From JACKHO01 sp041398745 (GTDB lineage Bacteria; Planctomycetota; Planctomycetia; Planctomycetales; Planctomycetaceae): DNA of 64,000 bases. Below the pieces are notes generated by a model. It saw nothing but the letters and a program-made list of their open reading frames with translations, had not been told where the DNA came from and ran no database searches. Positions 25,773 to 35,559 of the stretch are shown here, one piece after another; the stretch's first letter is position 1, and each line of letters begins with the position of its first letter. Where the stretch lies: positions 434,001 to 498,000 of the forward strand of contig JAWKUB010000002.1 in the NCBI GenBank assembly GCA_041398745.1, in the 5' to 3' direction. The translations under genes were made by a program, and so were the position numbers.

Positions 25773-27968
25773 CTACCTCACCAGCCGCGTCGTATCAGCA
25801 CCCGGGGGCAGTTGGCTTTGCCTCAGTGGGATGTCGGCTTTGATGACGTTTGAGGCTTCGGGTGTGTTGAGGTTGCCGTCTGCGAATTCGATGTTGCCGG
25901 AGAGGAGGCCGTCGATGTTTATGGACTGGGAGTCGAGGGGACGCAGTTCGCCGGAGTCGAAACGATAGCCTGCGAGCGTGTGGTCGGCGGGGAAGATCAG
26001 TCCTTCGCCGGAAATGCGGATTCTCTCCATCCAGTCGGGAGGCAGGCGACCGGAATGGAATTCCACGAGTGCGCTGTCACTCCCGATGAGCAGCAGGCTT
26101 TCTTTCCCGCCGAGCGTCAAATGCCCGCCGGGGCTTGAGTCATCCAGCCCTATTGAGACAGCGGCTCCCGTGCCTCGCAGAGTGCAGTTCATAAATGAAA
26201 TGGCAGCGGTCCCGCCCGGTTTCACTCCGTGCTGAAGTCGCAACAAATTGCCAGGACCGGTTTGCAGGAGGTTTTCAAACGTCGCCTGTTGCAGCGGAAA
26301 CGCCAAATCGAAAAGTGCTCCAGCATTTAAGAAAGCCGAGTCGCGGACATAGAGCCGGCCTGAGGTGACATCAGAGCTGCGGAGCAGGTTCCAGGAAATC
26401 AGTGACTGGTCAGAGGTTGCGTCGGTGGACGAAGAAGTGGTTACTTCGACTAGGTCAACCGCCAGCTCCTGGCACCGGAGGTCACAGGCTGCGACAGTTC
26501 TTTCGCGCGGTGTTTCGAGGCGAACCTGGGAAATGAGAATTCGTTCGCCCGAGAGGGACCAGCTTTGATGTGGCTCAATGACAATAGTCGCCTCGCCCGA
26601 TTCAGGGCCACTAATCAGGAGGTCGCCCGTCGATTGCAGTGGACTGGCCGCGTATCGACCCGGTACCAGTTGCACGTACCCTTTGGCATCGGGTGCGGGG
26701 AGTTCTTTCAATACTTCCGTCGAACCAGCAGCAGGCTCAGAAGGAACGGTGTCATTGTTGGTCGTCGCCTCGGCCTGTGATGGGGAGAATTTGACGTAGT
26801 CACTGACGAGTCCCGGTCCCCACCACAATCCCACAGCGAGCAAAAAAAGCGCTGCGGTTGCTAGGGCGAAGCGGCCAATGGACTGACGCGATTTCCGCAG
26901 TTTCCCTTCAGGACGTACCGAAACCGAATCAGGCATGTGCACGAGTGACTGCAAACTCCCGCTGCGCGATCCCGCGAGAGTGGTACGCACTTCCTGAATG
27001 CCTGGCCGGTCACCGGGCTTGCGCGATGTCATCTGGCGAATGAGCGTCTCGATTTGATGGGGGACATCAGGAGCCCAATCTGAAATGGGTGGAATCGACT
27101 GGGTTTGATGGCCGGAAATCTTCAACAGGTGGTCAGCCGCGGGATGCGGTGGGCGTCCCGCCAGCAGGTGCCACAGCAGACATCCCAGAGCATAAACTTC
27201 GCCTGCTTTCGCATTAGGTTTGGCATCAGGGTCGCAACGTTCTGGTGCCATGCCGTCGTAACTGCTGAGTGGCAGGCTGGCGTGCAGAGGATCACCTGGC
27301 TCCAGCAAGGTCAGCAACGTTGGTTGCAGAATTCGCAATTGACCGCGCGGCGTCAGCCAGATGTTCTCCGGCCGCAAATCACCGTGCGTCAGGTTGGCCG
27401 CGTGGAGTTGTTCCAGGTCGGTCGCGATTTGATATCCGATTTCCTGAACCGCCGCCGCCGGGAGTCGGCCTTGTCGGACCATCAAATCCAAAAGCGAGTG
27501 GCCATCGACACTCGCACACACCGTCCACCAGGCCCCCTGCTCGATGAGACTGTCGGACGGGAACACCAAGTTGCGGGCACCCCGGGGAAACTGATTCTGT
27601 TTCTTTTGTAGTGACTCGTGGGCCACTTTCAGGCGTTCGGGGTTTCCGGTCCAGCGTGTGAGGAGGGCACGCTGTCCCGCTTCTGCGTGGCGAGCGTGGT
27701 ACAGGTCAGAGCGTTTATCATGCTGGATCCAGTCGCACAGGAGCCAAGGGCCGATCCTCAGCGAGGAGGCTGCACCATCATGGATTCGCCGGGCCTGAAA
27801 CGGTGTGAGGGTTCCGAGTCGGACCAGTGCATCGACCCAGACGGAATCAAACGTGGGCAGATCGCGGGAGAATGCATAGACCAGCGGACGGCAGCGGGCC
27901 AAGTCCTTCTCCGTCGCCAGACCTGATGCCATCAGGCTTTCAACGAGTTGTGGTGAGGGAGGGTCCAT
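25773..27968 (-). CDS. Membrane-anchored kinase-like protein, probable pseudokinase
   Basis: This 731-residue protein has the layout of planctomycete Ser/Thr kinases: an N-terminal helical segment (1-70), a protein-kinase fold (about 72-335), a membrane helix (367-386) and a large extracytoplasmic beta-rich domain (about 400-731). The kinase part keeps the catalytic-loop Asp and Asn in HGDLRPEN (195-202), the APE-like MAPER and VYALGCLLWHLLAGRPP. It lacks a glycine-rich loop, has no obvious VAIK lysine and shows LQPTL where DFG should be. It is therefore likely a pseudokinase or a much reduced enzyme. The outer domain has alternating short strands resembling a right-handed beta-helix. Confidence 0.8.
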   Translation of the reverse strand: MDPPSPQLVESLMASGLATEKDLARCRPLVYAFSRDLPTFDSVWVDALVRLGTLTPFQARRIHDGAASSLRIGPWLLCDWIQHDKRSDLYHARHAEAGQRALLTRWTGNPERLKVAHESLQKKQNQFPRGARNLVFPSDSLIEQGAWWTVCASVDGHSLLDLMVRQGRLPAAAVQEIGYQIATDLEQLHAANLTHGDLRPENIWLTPRGQLRILQPTLLTLLEPGDPLHASLPLSSYDGMAPERCDPDAKPNAKAGEVYALGCLLWHLLAGRPPHPAADHLLKISGHQTQSIPPISDWAPDVPHQIETLIRQMTSRKPGDRPGIQEVRTTLAGSRSGSLQSLVHMPDSVSVRPEGKLRKSRQSIGRFALATAALFLLAVGLWWGPGLVSDYVKFSPSQAEATTNNDTVPSEPAAGSTEVLKELPAPDAKGYVQLVPGRYAASPLQSTGDLLISGPESGEATIVIEPHQSWSLSGERILISQVRLETPRERTVAACDLRCQELAVDLVEVTTSSSTDATSDQSLISWNLLRSSDVTSGRLYVRDSAFLNAGALFDLAFPLQQATFENLLQTGPGNLLRLQHGVKPGGTAAISFMNCTLRGTGAAVSIGLDDSSPGGHLTLGGKESLLLIGSDSALVEFHSGRLPPDWMERIRISGEGLIFPADHTLAGYRFDSGELRPLDSQSINIDGLLSGNIEFADGNLNTPEASNVIKADIPLRQSQLPPGADTTRLVR

Positions 27969-28229
27969 GAACAGATCGGTCGTAAGGCAAGATGACGAAC
28001 GGGTATGTAGAGAAAACGTGAGGAATTGGGCAAGGCGAGTTGCAGTGCCATGTTAAGCTGGGGGCTTTTTTCCGGTAATTCGGCATGTGCCGGTTGTGAT
28101 TCATGGTCCTGTTCTTTCAATTGTGGTGGCCGTGCTTCATCTGCGGGTCCTGACGGTGCTTACCGATAACGAAGATGGTCTGCTCTCGCACTTGCGGGGC
28201 AATCGCTCACTCATTTGACGGATCATCCC

Positions 28230-28844
28230 GTGAAACGACTGTTTGCACTCCTGTTTCTGACCGCGATGGCTGCTGGATGCCAATGTATGCCCTGTCGGTC
28301 TCAGTATGCTGGCCCATATGGACAGGCTGTCCTCTGTCCGCTGCAGTTTGACCATTTTTACTGCCGCTACATCGACGATTTTCGTTCGAAGTCGGCAGCC
28401 AGGCGAACGGCTCGTCAGAGTCTGCATTGTTTGAGACGCGAAGGGATTACCTGCGATTTTCGTGAAGGGTTCGAGAACGCCTTTGAAGATGTTTCAACCG
28501 GCAGTCGCGGACAGGTTCCCTCTCAACCGCCCCCACCCTACTGGAACATGTGTGCCCGCTCGCCAGATGGTCACGCCCGCGTTGAACAATGGTATGCGGG
28601 CTATCGGGTGGGAGTGGATTTGGCGCTGGCACATTACGGGGAACACAACCATGTGCATCTTGCCGCGTTGGAATGCCCCGAGACGAACTATCCCGAAATT
28701 ATGCCGACACAAATTGGCGGACCCATGATGCCATCTGAGCCAACACCGGTCGGTCGGCAACCCTATGTCCGCCCGTCAATGCAGTCCATGCAGCAGGAAC
28801 CAGGTGGAACTGTTGCGTACGAGCACTCCCGCCCCACTCGTTAG
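28230..28844 (+). CDS. Small lipoprotein of unknown function
   Basis: The 204-residue product begins with a lipoprotein signal peptide (MKRLFALLFLTAMAAGC, lipobox cysteine 17), followed by several cysteines and a Tyr/Phe-rich region. A conserved-looking segment QWYAGYRVGVDLALAHYGEHNHVHLAALECPETNY follows, then a Pro/Met/Gln-rich tail. I do not recognise the family. I prefer GTG 28230 because it places the signal peptide at the N-terminus; a TTG at 28215 is an alternative. The next gene, for a polysaccharide-export lipoprotein, starts 67 bases downstream, so the two may work together at the envelope. Confidence 0.65.
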   Translation: MKRLFALLFLTAMAAGCQCMPCRSQYAGPYGQAVLCPLQFDHFYCRYIDDFRSKSAARRTARQSLHCLRREGITCDFREGFENAFEDVSTGSRGQVPSQPPPPYWNMCARSPDGHARVEQWYAGYRVGVDLALAHYGEHNHVHLAALECPETNYPEIMPTQIGGPMMPSEPTPVGRQPYVRPSMQSMQQEPGGTVAYEHSRPTR

Positions 28845-28911
28845 GCGGAATACCAATTCTTTTCAACCTGACGCTCCCTTCTCTGATTTACTTCGGAACT
28901 TGGAACAACTC

Positions 28912-30963
28912 ATGACGGAACCTGTCATGCACCAGATAGTCAACCACATCAAACCGACACGCGCATCGAGTTGGATCTCGCTGAGCATGGGTGTGCTTTG
29001 TCTGCTCCAGGGATGTGCCGCGTTTCATCCTATTCGGGGCGTCCCGGCCAGCTATGTCGCTGATGAATTCCTCACGACGCCCCGTGAAGGAGCGCGCCAA
29101 CTGGATCCCAGCTTGCTGGTGCGGTCGCGACCTGACCAGCACCGCGTCGAGGGGGGAGACATTCTTTCGATTTACATCCCGCGTGTGCTGGGCAGTCTTT
29201 CGTCAGAGGTGAACGAGGTGGGGATTAATCCTCCCATTAACCTTCCGGCCTCGCCTGATGATCCTCCAACCGTCGGGTTTCCCATTCAGGTTCGAGACGA
29301 CCACACCATTAGCCTGCCGCAAATTGCGCCGCTGAATGTTAAGGGGATGACCCTGCAGGAGGTGGAAGATGCCATCCGTCGTGCGTACACGGTGGATCAC
29401 AAAATCCTGCAGGCCGACGAAGCGATGGTGCTCGTCAGTTTGTTCCGGCCTCGTGAATACCGCGTGTTGATTTTTCGCCAGGAATTTGGACAGCAAGTTC
29501 AGCCACAAACGGGTGCGGGATCAATTGCTTTTGGTCCGTCGCGCAAGGGGACGGCACGAGAAGTGCGGCTGAAGGTGGGCCAGAACGATGTGGCTCATGC
29601 GTTGACGCTCGCTGGCGTCGATGGTCTTCCGGGCAATGACGCAGAGAATACGATTTACATCATTCGGCATCCAAAGAATCGTAAGTTGGAGCCGGTACAA
29701 CAGTCTTGCCCACCCATGCTGCAAGAGAGCTTCCCTCAGCCGGTTCCGCAGAACATTATGCCAGCGTATCCTGCACCGCCGGTTCGTAATTTTTCGACCA
29801 GCAGTACAAACGTCGCACATGGTGGGCCGGAGTTGATCCTCGCTAGTGCTGAGATTGATGCGACAGATGACGTCATGCAGGCTGACTATGCTTACCCGCA
29901 GCGCGAAGATGCGGCACATCCCGCTTCGCACGTGCAACTGGCTGGGCACTCCATTGCCAGCGAACGGCCTGCCAACAGTTACGGTTCGCCCGACTTCTCA
30001 AATCTTGAGGTTGGCGAAACGCAATATCCTATGGTGGTTTCGCCACGGAATGGCCCTTCGCAAACCATTCCTGGTTTCGCGAACGCGGAACCACAGCGAA
30101 TGTCGGCTCCCGCTCCCATTCAGGCGGCTCACGAGCAGTCGATTCCAGATGAGCCCGTCGTGCAACAGGCAGCAAACTACGATATTGAACTCGCGGCCGA
30201 TTCCTCCGTCCAGCACATGCTCGCACCATTCAGCGGAATGGTGCAGCAGGAAATCCCGACTGAACCTTTACCAGGTGCGTGGCCGCAACATCCTGTGGCG
30301 TATCCTTCGATGACCTCCACCACCCTGCAGCCGATGCCACAAATGGTCGGCCCAACAGATGGTGCTGTCGACGCCAGCTTATGGAACAACTTCCTGGCCA
30401 GTTTCGATCCTACCATCGACAGTCCTCACGTCATCAAGATTCCCGTTCGCGTGCAACCGGGTCAGGGCATTCAATTCACCGAAGAGGACATCACGCTTCT
30501 CGATGGCGACATTGTGTTCATTGAGTCGCGTCAGACGGAAGTCTTCTACACCGGCGGTCTGCTGGGTGGCGGACAATACCCCATTCCACGTGATTACGAC
30601 CTGCACGTCCTCGAAGCAGTCTCGATTGCCGAAAGCCGCAATGGACAGCAGGGTGGCCAGACAATGCGTACGCTTGGTGGCGTGTCAGCGCTCAACCAGG
30701 ATGTCGGCGGAAGTGCCAGCCGCGTGCTCATCATCCGCAAGCTGCCCAACGGCCAGCGTGCCCGGATTGAAGTGAACATCTACAAAGCCATGGTGCGTGA
30801 TGAAGAAAACATCCTCATCCAACCCGGCGACATGCTCGTGCTGCAATACACATTCCCCGAAGCCTGTGCCGCATTCACCCAACGCTTCTTACTGGAAGGT
30901 GCGTTGATTGGAATTGCCACCAGCACATTCACTGGCGGGGGTGGCGGAGGGGGCGGCGGTTGA
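28912..30963 (+). CDS. Polysaccharide export lipoprotein (Wza/BexD-like), enlarged
   Basis: The 683-residue lipoprotein has a signal segment with lipobox LLQGC (Cys35). A polysaccharide biosynthesis/export domain follows (about residues 85-195, HRVEGGDILSIYIPRVLG to IAPLNVKGMTLQEVEDAI), then a SLBB-like segment with EYRVLIFRQ. A long Pro/Gln/Ala-rich linker (about 260-480) interrupts the protein before a second SLBB-like region (VFYTGGLLGGGQYPIPRDYDLHVLEAVSIAES). The protein ends in a run of glycines. Usual Wza-type proteins are about 350-400 residues, so the linker nearly doubles it. It presumably forms part of an outer-membrane exporter; no capsule synthesis genes are near. ATG 28912 is preferred over a 49-codon longer frame. 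A terminator follows. Confidence 0.85.
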   Translation: MTEPVMHQIVNHIKPTRASSWISLSMGVLCLLQGCAAFHPIRGVPASYVADEFLTTPREGARQLDPSLLVRSRPDQHRVEGGDILSIYIPRVLGSLSSEVNEVGINPPINLPASPDDPPTVGFPIQVRDDHTISLPQIAPLNVKGMTLQEVEDAIRRAYTVDHKILQADEAMVLVSLFRPREYRVLIFRQEFGQQVQPQTGAGSIAFGPSRKGTAREVRLKVGQNDVAHALTLAGVDGLPGNDAENTIYIIRHPKNRKLEPVQQSCPPMLQESFPQPVPQNIMPAYPAPPVRNFSTSSTNVAHGGPELILASAEIDATDDVMQADYAYPQREDAAHPASHVQLAGHSIASERPANSYGSPDFSNLEVGETQYPMVVSPRNGPSQTIPGFANAEPQRMSAPAPIQAAHEQSIPDEPVVQQAANYDIELAADSSVQHMLAPFSGMVQQEIPTEPLPGAWPQHPVAYPSMTSTTLQPMPQMVGPTDGAVDASLWNNFLASFDPTIDSPHVIKIPVRVQPGQGIQFTEEDITLLDGDIVFIESRQTEVFYTGGLLGGGQYPIPRDYDLHVLEAVSIAESRNGQQGGQTMRTLGGVSALNQDVGGSASRVLIIRKLPNGQRARIEVNIYKAMVRDEENILIQPGDMLVLQYTFPEACAAFTQRFLLEGALIGIATSTFTGGGGGGGGG

Positions 30964-30985
30964 TTGCTGGTCGCAAACCAATTCC

Positions 30986-31021
30986 AAATCGCCCGACGCA
31001 AACACGTCGGGCGATTTTTTG
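30986..31021 (+). terminator. Rho-independent terminator after the polysaccharide export gene
   Basis: A perfect stem (AAATCGCCCGAC, 8-base loop, GTCGGGCGATTT) leads into a T run. It lies about 20 bases after the stop codon. Confidence 0.92.
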
Positions 31022-31152
31022 TTTGCAAGCAATTCAATGCTGCCTACTGAATTTGTGCTGGCGTTTGACCTCGTGGTATCGACGGGTGACAATAAGTCGG
31101 CACACTTTGTCATTGTCCTCTCCGTCTTTTCCCAAACGTCGACTGATTGCAA

Positions 31153-32670
31153 ATGCTCGTACACCTTCAAGTTCACAAATTGGTTCGTCGGCTGTTCGCA
31201 GTGATCGCTGTCACTTGTGCGGTTCTCCCATCGCTCGCGAAAGCTGAGTTGCCGCCGAAGAAGCCGAACGTCGTGTTGATCATCGCTGATGACCTTGGAT
31301 ATCGAGAACTCGGCTGTTACGGGCAGAAGCTCATTCGTACGCCGCGAATTGACGAACTCGCGGCACAGGGAGTGAAGCTGACTCAGCACTACAGCGGCAA
31401 TGCTGTGTGTGCGCCATCGCGTTGTGTGCTGATGACAGGTAAGCATCCCGGTCATGCTTTTGTTCGTGACAATAAGTCAACTCCGCCAGAAGGACAGCAA
31501 CCCATTCCAGCGAGTGAAGTGACGCTGGCGGAGCTGCTGCAAGCACAAGGTTATGTGACGGGAGCATTCGGCAAGTGGGGATTGGGAGGTCCCGACTCTT
31601 CAGGCGAGCCGCTGCGGCAGGGAATCAATCGCTTCTTTGGCTACAACTGTCAGGCGCATGCCCACAGTTATTACCCTTCGTATTTGTGGGATAACGACAA
31701 GCACATTCTGCTCAACAACAATCCCGAAATTCCCGGGCACGGGGGGCTGAAGGAAGGGACCGATCCGAATGATCCTCGCAGCTATGACATGTACAAGGGG
31801 ACCGATTACGCACCGAATCGTATTCATCAGGCCGCGCTGGAATTCATTAAGCAGAATCAGGAACGACCGTTCTTTCTGTTCTATCCCTCGGTTATTCCAC
31901 ACGTCGCATTGCACGTACCGGACGAAGAATTGAAACAGTACACCGACCTGGGCTGGAATGATCCTCCGTTCACCCGGGAAAAAGGCGGGTACACGCCACA
32001 CTTCACGCCTCGCGCTGCCTATGCCGCGATGATTTCACACCTCGACTCCGATGTCGGCGACGTCGTCGATTTGCTCGATGAACTGAAACTGAGTGACAAT
32101 ACCATTGTCATTTTCAGTTCCGACAATGGAACTACGCACCTGGATGAGGAAGTTGACTTCAACTTCTTCGAAAGTGTCGGCGAACTACGGGGCCTCAAAG
32201 GTTCGCTTTACGAAGGCGGCGTACGAGTGCCTGCAATTGTCAAATGGCCTGGACACGTGAAACCCAGTACGACAAGTGATTACGTCAGTGGCTTCGAAGA
32301 TTGGCTGCCGACCATTCTTGATGCCGTTGGTGCGGCCAAAAACATTCCGAAAGATGTTGATGGTGTCAGCCTTGTCCCGTTGTTGGTTCATGGCGAGCAA
32401 CAACAACGACCGTTCTTGTACCGGGAATTTGCCGGATATGGAGGACAGCAGAGCATTCGCGAAGGAAACTGGAAAGCAGTTCGACAAGGTATGGCCCGAG
32501 GTAACCTGAAAACGGAACTTTACGACTTGGAAGCTGATGTGTCAGAAAGCAAAGATGTTGCTGCCGAACATCCCGAAGTCGTGGCTCATCTGGAAGGATT
32601 GATGAAGCAGCAACATGTACGTTCCGAGTTGTTTCCCATTCGAGCGATTGACGGTCCGCAAAAGAAGTAG
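31153..32670 (+). CDS. Secreted sulfatase
   Basis: The 505-residue enzyme hydrolyses a sulfate ester of unknown substrate outside the cytoplasm. A signal peptide (about 1-31) precedes the metal-binding LIIADDLGY (Asp46, Asp47). The formylglycine signature CAPSRCVLMTGKH follows, with Cys86 expected to be converted to formylglycine, and FSSDNGTTH carries the later metal ligands. The layout is that of arylsulfatase A-type enzymes, which planctomycetes encode in large numbers for sulfated algal polysaccharides. ATG 31153 follows an in-frame TTG two codons earlier. Confidence 0.93.
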   Translation: MLVHLQVHKLVRRLFAVIAVTCAVLPSLAKAELPPKKPNVVLIIADDLGYRELGCYGQKLIRTPRIDELAAQGVKLTQHYSGNAVCAPSRCVLMTGKHPGHAFVRDNKSTPPEGQQPIPASEVTLAELLQAQGYVTGAFGKWGLGGPDSSGEPLRQGINRFFGYNCQAHAHSYYPSYLWDNDKHILLNNNPEIPGHGGLKEGTDPNDPRSYDMYKGTDYAPNRIHQAALEFIKQNQERPFFLFYPSVIPHVALHVPDEELKQYTDLGWNDPPFTREKGGYTPHFTPRAAYAAMISHLDSDVGDVVDLLDELKLSDNTIVIFSSDNGTTHLDEEVDFNFFESVGELRGLKGSLYEGGVRVPAIVKWPGHVKPSTTSDYVSGFEDWLPTILDAVGAAKNIPKDVDGVSLVPLLVHGEQQQRPFLYREFAGYGGQQSIREGNWKAVRQGMARGNLKTELYDLEADVSESKDVAAEHPEVVAHLEGLMKQQHVRSELFPIRAIDGPQKK

Positions 32671-32697
32671 ACTATCCAATCGAGATTAAGGAAGAAC

Positions 32698-32922
32698 ATG
32701 AATCTGGGAAACCTTCAGTCGAGTGCAGGACGACTTCAGGAAGCTGTCGATGTACTCATGCAGCGCTGGGAAAACACCCGAGAGGTCTGGCGGGATGAGC
32801 GAGCCCGTAAGCTGGAGGAAGAGTTTCTCGTGCCGTTGCGCGAAGAACTGGCAATTACGCTGCCCGCAGTGGGCCTGATGACTCAGGCCATTGCTGCCGC
32901 GCAACGTGAACTCAACGAGTAG
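32698..32922 (+). CDS. Small helical protein of unknown function
   Basis: The 74-residue frame is preceded by a good Shine-Dalgarno (AAGGAAGAAC then ATG) and lies 27 bases after the sulfatase stop. The sequence is almost wholly amphipathic helix with a Trp-rich centre (DVLMQRWENTREVWRDERARK). It has no signal peptide and no motif I recognise. It has normal-looking codon use and no competing frame, which supports it as a real gene. Confidence 0.65.
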   Translation: MNLGNLQSSAGRLQEAVDVLMQRWENTREVWRDERARKLEEEFLVPLREELAITLPAVGLMTQAIAAAQRELNE

Positions 32923-32961
32923 TTCACGCAGGCGGCCAGTACTGGGCAAACGTTGTCGTGG

Positions 32962-35301
32962 CTACGGAATGATTTCGCCAACGCCAATCGAGAAGTCGGT
33001 ATCGAAGCCTGCAATGACACTTTGGAGTGACTGCTGGAAGAACGTGCCGGTTGACACGCTGGTGAAGAATCGACCGTTGGCACGGTTGAAGCTCGCAACG
33101 TCATCGAGTCCGTCGCCGTTAAAGTCCCCAACAACTGAAGTGTTCCCACCAGCCAGTGGAACAACGCCAAAGTAGTCCACATTCTGATACGTGGATCCGT
33201 TCCCCTGAAGCATTAGCCAGCCATTGTTCGTGGCGGCGCCGAGAAGATCAGTCCGACCGTCACCATTAAAGTCGCCGGTAAGCGTCGGCGTGTTCGGATC
33301 CGCATTGGCCCAGGTATTCATGAAGCTGGTCTGTACTCGCAGGTTGGTGCCAAATTCGCCGAGCCACCACTGGCCACCGGTGGTACGCCCTGCGACTTCC
33401 ATGGTGCCGTCTCCATCGAAGTCACCTGACACAATTTCCTGCCACGTGGGCGCAGCTGACCACTTGCCACGATACCGGGCGTTGAAATGCGTTCCCGAGG
33501 ACACACCCAGAATCCAGGAGCCGTTGTCCAGAAGACCCAGGACGTCAGCCTTGCCGTCACCGGTGAAGTCACCATATTCAAAATCAATCCAGCCAGCGGC
33601 CTGCCAGCGACCAAAGAACTCATTTACAAAGCGATTTCCGTTCGACAGTGCCACCCACCAGTGACCTCCGGGGAGCTGACCAAGGATGTCATCGCGACCG
33701 TCAGAGTTGAAGTCGGCAACCGTCACGCGGTTCCAGGTTACGGCGTTGTTCCAGTTCCCCCAATCCTGGGTTTGCTTGGGTCCAGCAAGGTACACCATCC
33801 AGCGGCCTGCGGAGTTTCGAGCCGCAAAGTCGAGTTTCTGGTCTCCGTCAAAGTCACCAGAGACGGTATCCCAGTTTGGATCGGCTCCCCAGTTGGCGAC
33901 GGTTTGCTGTTGGAACGTATTCCCCAGCGAACGTTGTACGTTGAGAACGCCCGTGTCCGGATTGAACAGATAAATGTCTTCAGCTTGTCCTGTTGGCGGC
34001 GTCGATCCAACAAAGTAGCGACTGAACAGCTGGGAGCCAGGAGTTGATGTATTCAGGGCTGCCAGCGGTGTCATAGTCAACAATTGGCCGTTGACCATAG
34101 GCAGAAGCTGCAGCGGTCCATTGGCCCGACTGGGTAGCGTCGGTGAAAAGAATCCGTCGTCGTCAAATGTGACATCGGGAGTTGCGTCGCCCTTCAAACG
34201 CAGAATGGTCGGCTGCTCCTGCTTCGGCTGAAGTGACTTGTTGTTCAGCGATACGAGTGCCATCCCATCGGCCTGGACGGCCAAGTCACCCAGTTCAATG
34301 GACGTGCCGTTCAGGGTTGTGGAAATGTCTTGTGTATAGCTGTATCCGGTGTCTCGTGCATACGTGGAGCTGAATCGCTGAACTTGAAGCGTGCTGGTGA
34401 TGAATGATGTGCTGATGTTGATGAAGGTTTCCGTTTCCGACTTGGCGGCCAGGTAGATTTGCCCTGTTGAGTCGATCGCAATACGTGCATCGATGGCCGA
34501 TGATTCAGCCAACGGCATGCTGAAGGGGAATCCAACGGCTCCGGTATTGGCGTTGAACGACATGACAAAAATGGTCGAGCTGAACGTGCCGAATGTGGTT
34601 GGCACAAGCACGGTGTTGTCTGCCTGTACGGCAATGTCGGTGGGAATGAGCGAAGAAGACAGCATGAACCGCTTGCCTTGTGGACCAAACGACGTGTCGG
34701 GCAGACCGTTTGTGCCGAAGCGTTGTACGTAGTAGCCGCTGGTTGTGCTTTGGCGAACCAGCAGGAGTCGTCCCGCGTTGTCGGCAACTGCATCGACAAT
34801 GGCGTCCGTGTCGCTTGCAATGAGAGTTGTCGTACCCCGATAACCAAACGTGCTCACACTGTTCCCTGCGGAATCGACAGACGCCAGGAAGAATCGCTGC
34901 CCAGTCTCGCCGCTCAACTGTGTTTGACCAACGACAAAGACGCCCCCGTCATTTGGCCTGAGAATGAGGAGGAGCGGTGTTGCATTGACCGCGGTCGTTG
35001 GTGTCAGTCCCGAAACAATTCCGTTTGTGCCGTAACTTGAATCGACTACACCCTGCGAATTGAATCCCTGAATGACAACCGTGTTGTTGCCACCACCAAT
35101 GGCCTGCGGCCGTGTGATGAGAATACGGCCACTGTTTTGAACGACTCCATCGACCGCTGCGGGGGTGTTCAGTTGGCCGTTTGTACCAAACCCTGTGTCA
35201 ATTCGAATGACACTCGAAAGCAGAGTTCGGTCTTCAAGACGCTCCAAAGCAATTTGACCTGGGTTTTGCTTTGACCGACGACGATTTCGAAGATTAAACA
35301 C
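32962..35301 (-). CDS. FG-GAP/VCBS-repeat surface protein with LEPR-XLL-type N-terminus
   Basis: The 779-residue protein starts with a basic segment followed by ALERLEDRTLLS (about 18-29), the motif found at the start of many large planctomycete exported proteins. Residues 40-430 hold propeller-like repeats with lines such as TFGTNGQLN, RFGTNGLPDTSFG and QVQADNTVLVPTT. The C-terminal half has at least five FG-GAP repeats with calcium-loop motifs (VSGDFDGDQKLDF, VADFNSDGRDDI, YGDFTGDGKADV and TGDFNGDGRTDL). It is expected to be exported and calcium-binding. The start is GTG 35301, with GGAG eight bases upstream. Confidence 0.88.
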   Translation of the reverse strand: MFNLRNRRRSKQNPGQIALERLEDRTLLSSVIRIDTGFGTNGQLNTPAAVDGVVQNSGRILITRPQAIGGGNNTVVIQGFNSQGVVDSSYGTNGIVSGLTPTTAVNATPLLLILRPNDGGVFVVGQTQLSGETGQRFFLASVDSAGNSVSTFGYRGTTTLIASDTDAIVDAVADNAGRLLLVRQSTTSGYYVQRFGTNGLPDTSFGPQGKRFMLSSSLIPTDIAVQADNTVLVPTTFGTFSSTIFVMSFNANTGAVGFPFSMPLAESSAIDARIAIDSTGQIYLAAKSETETFINISTSFITSTLQVQRFSSTYARDTGYSYTQDISTTLNGTSIELGDLAVQADGMALVSLNNKSLQPKQEQPTILRLKGDATPDVTFDDDGFFSPTLPSRANGPLQLLPMVNGQLLTMTPLAALNTSTPGSQLFSRYFVGSTPPTGQAEDIYLFNPDTGVLNVQRSLGNTFQQQTVANWGADPNWDTVSGDFDGDQKLDFAARNSAGRWMVYLAGPKQTQDWGNWNNAVTWNRVTVADFNSDGRDDILGQLPGGHWWVALSNGNRFVNEFFGRWQAAGWIDFEYGDFTGDGKADVLGLLDNGSWILGVSSGTHFNARYRGKWSAAPTWQEIVSGDFDGDGTMEVAGRTTGGQWWLGEFGTNLRVQTSFMNTWANADPNTPTLTGDFNGDGRTDLLGAATNNGWLMLQGNGSTYQNVDYFGVVPLAGGNTSVVGDFNGDGLDDVASFNRANGRFFTSVSTGTFFQQSLQSVIAGFDTDFSIGVGEIIP

Positions 35302-35559
35302 GCGCTTTGCTCCACAATCAGTGAGTTTTCAAACTGCAGTTGTTCTAAGATCCTGCCCCATGATTTCAATCGCACGCGACACGTTTCAAGCACAGACTTT
35401 CGCGATGTGAGAAAATGTGCGAGATTGAAGGGCAATATCCGCGACGATGTGCAGCGAAATGACTACATCTCATTGCATTCGTTTTCGTCGTGCGGCTGAG
35501 TTTACAATGAATGTCACCCTTGTTGTCAGGTTTTACGTTACCACCTTGTGGGAGTCTGA

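Noticed and set aside
28765..28911. 49-codon N-terminal extension of the polysaccharide export protein
   Set aside because: It overlaps the upstream lipoprotein gene and would bury the lipoprotein signal peptide inside the chain.
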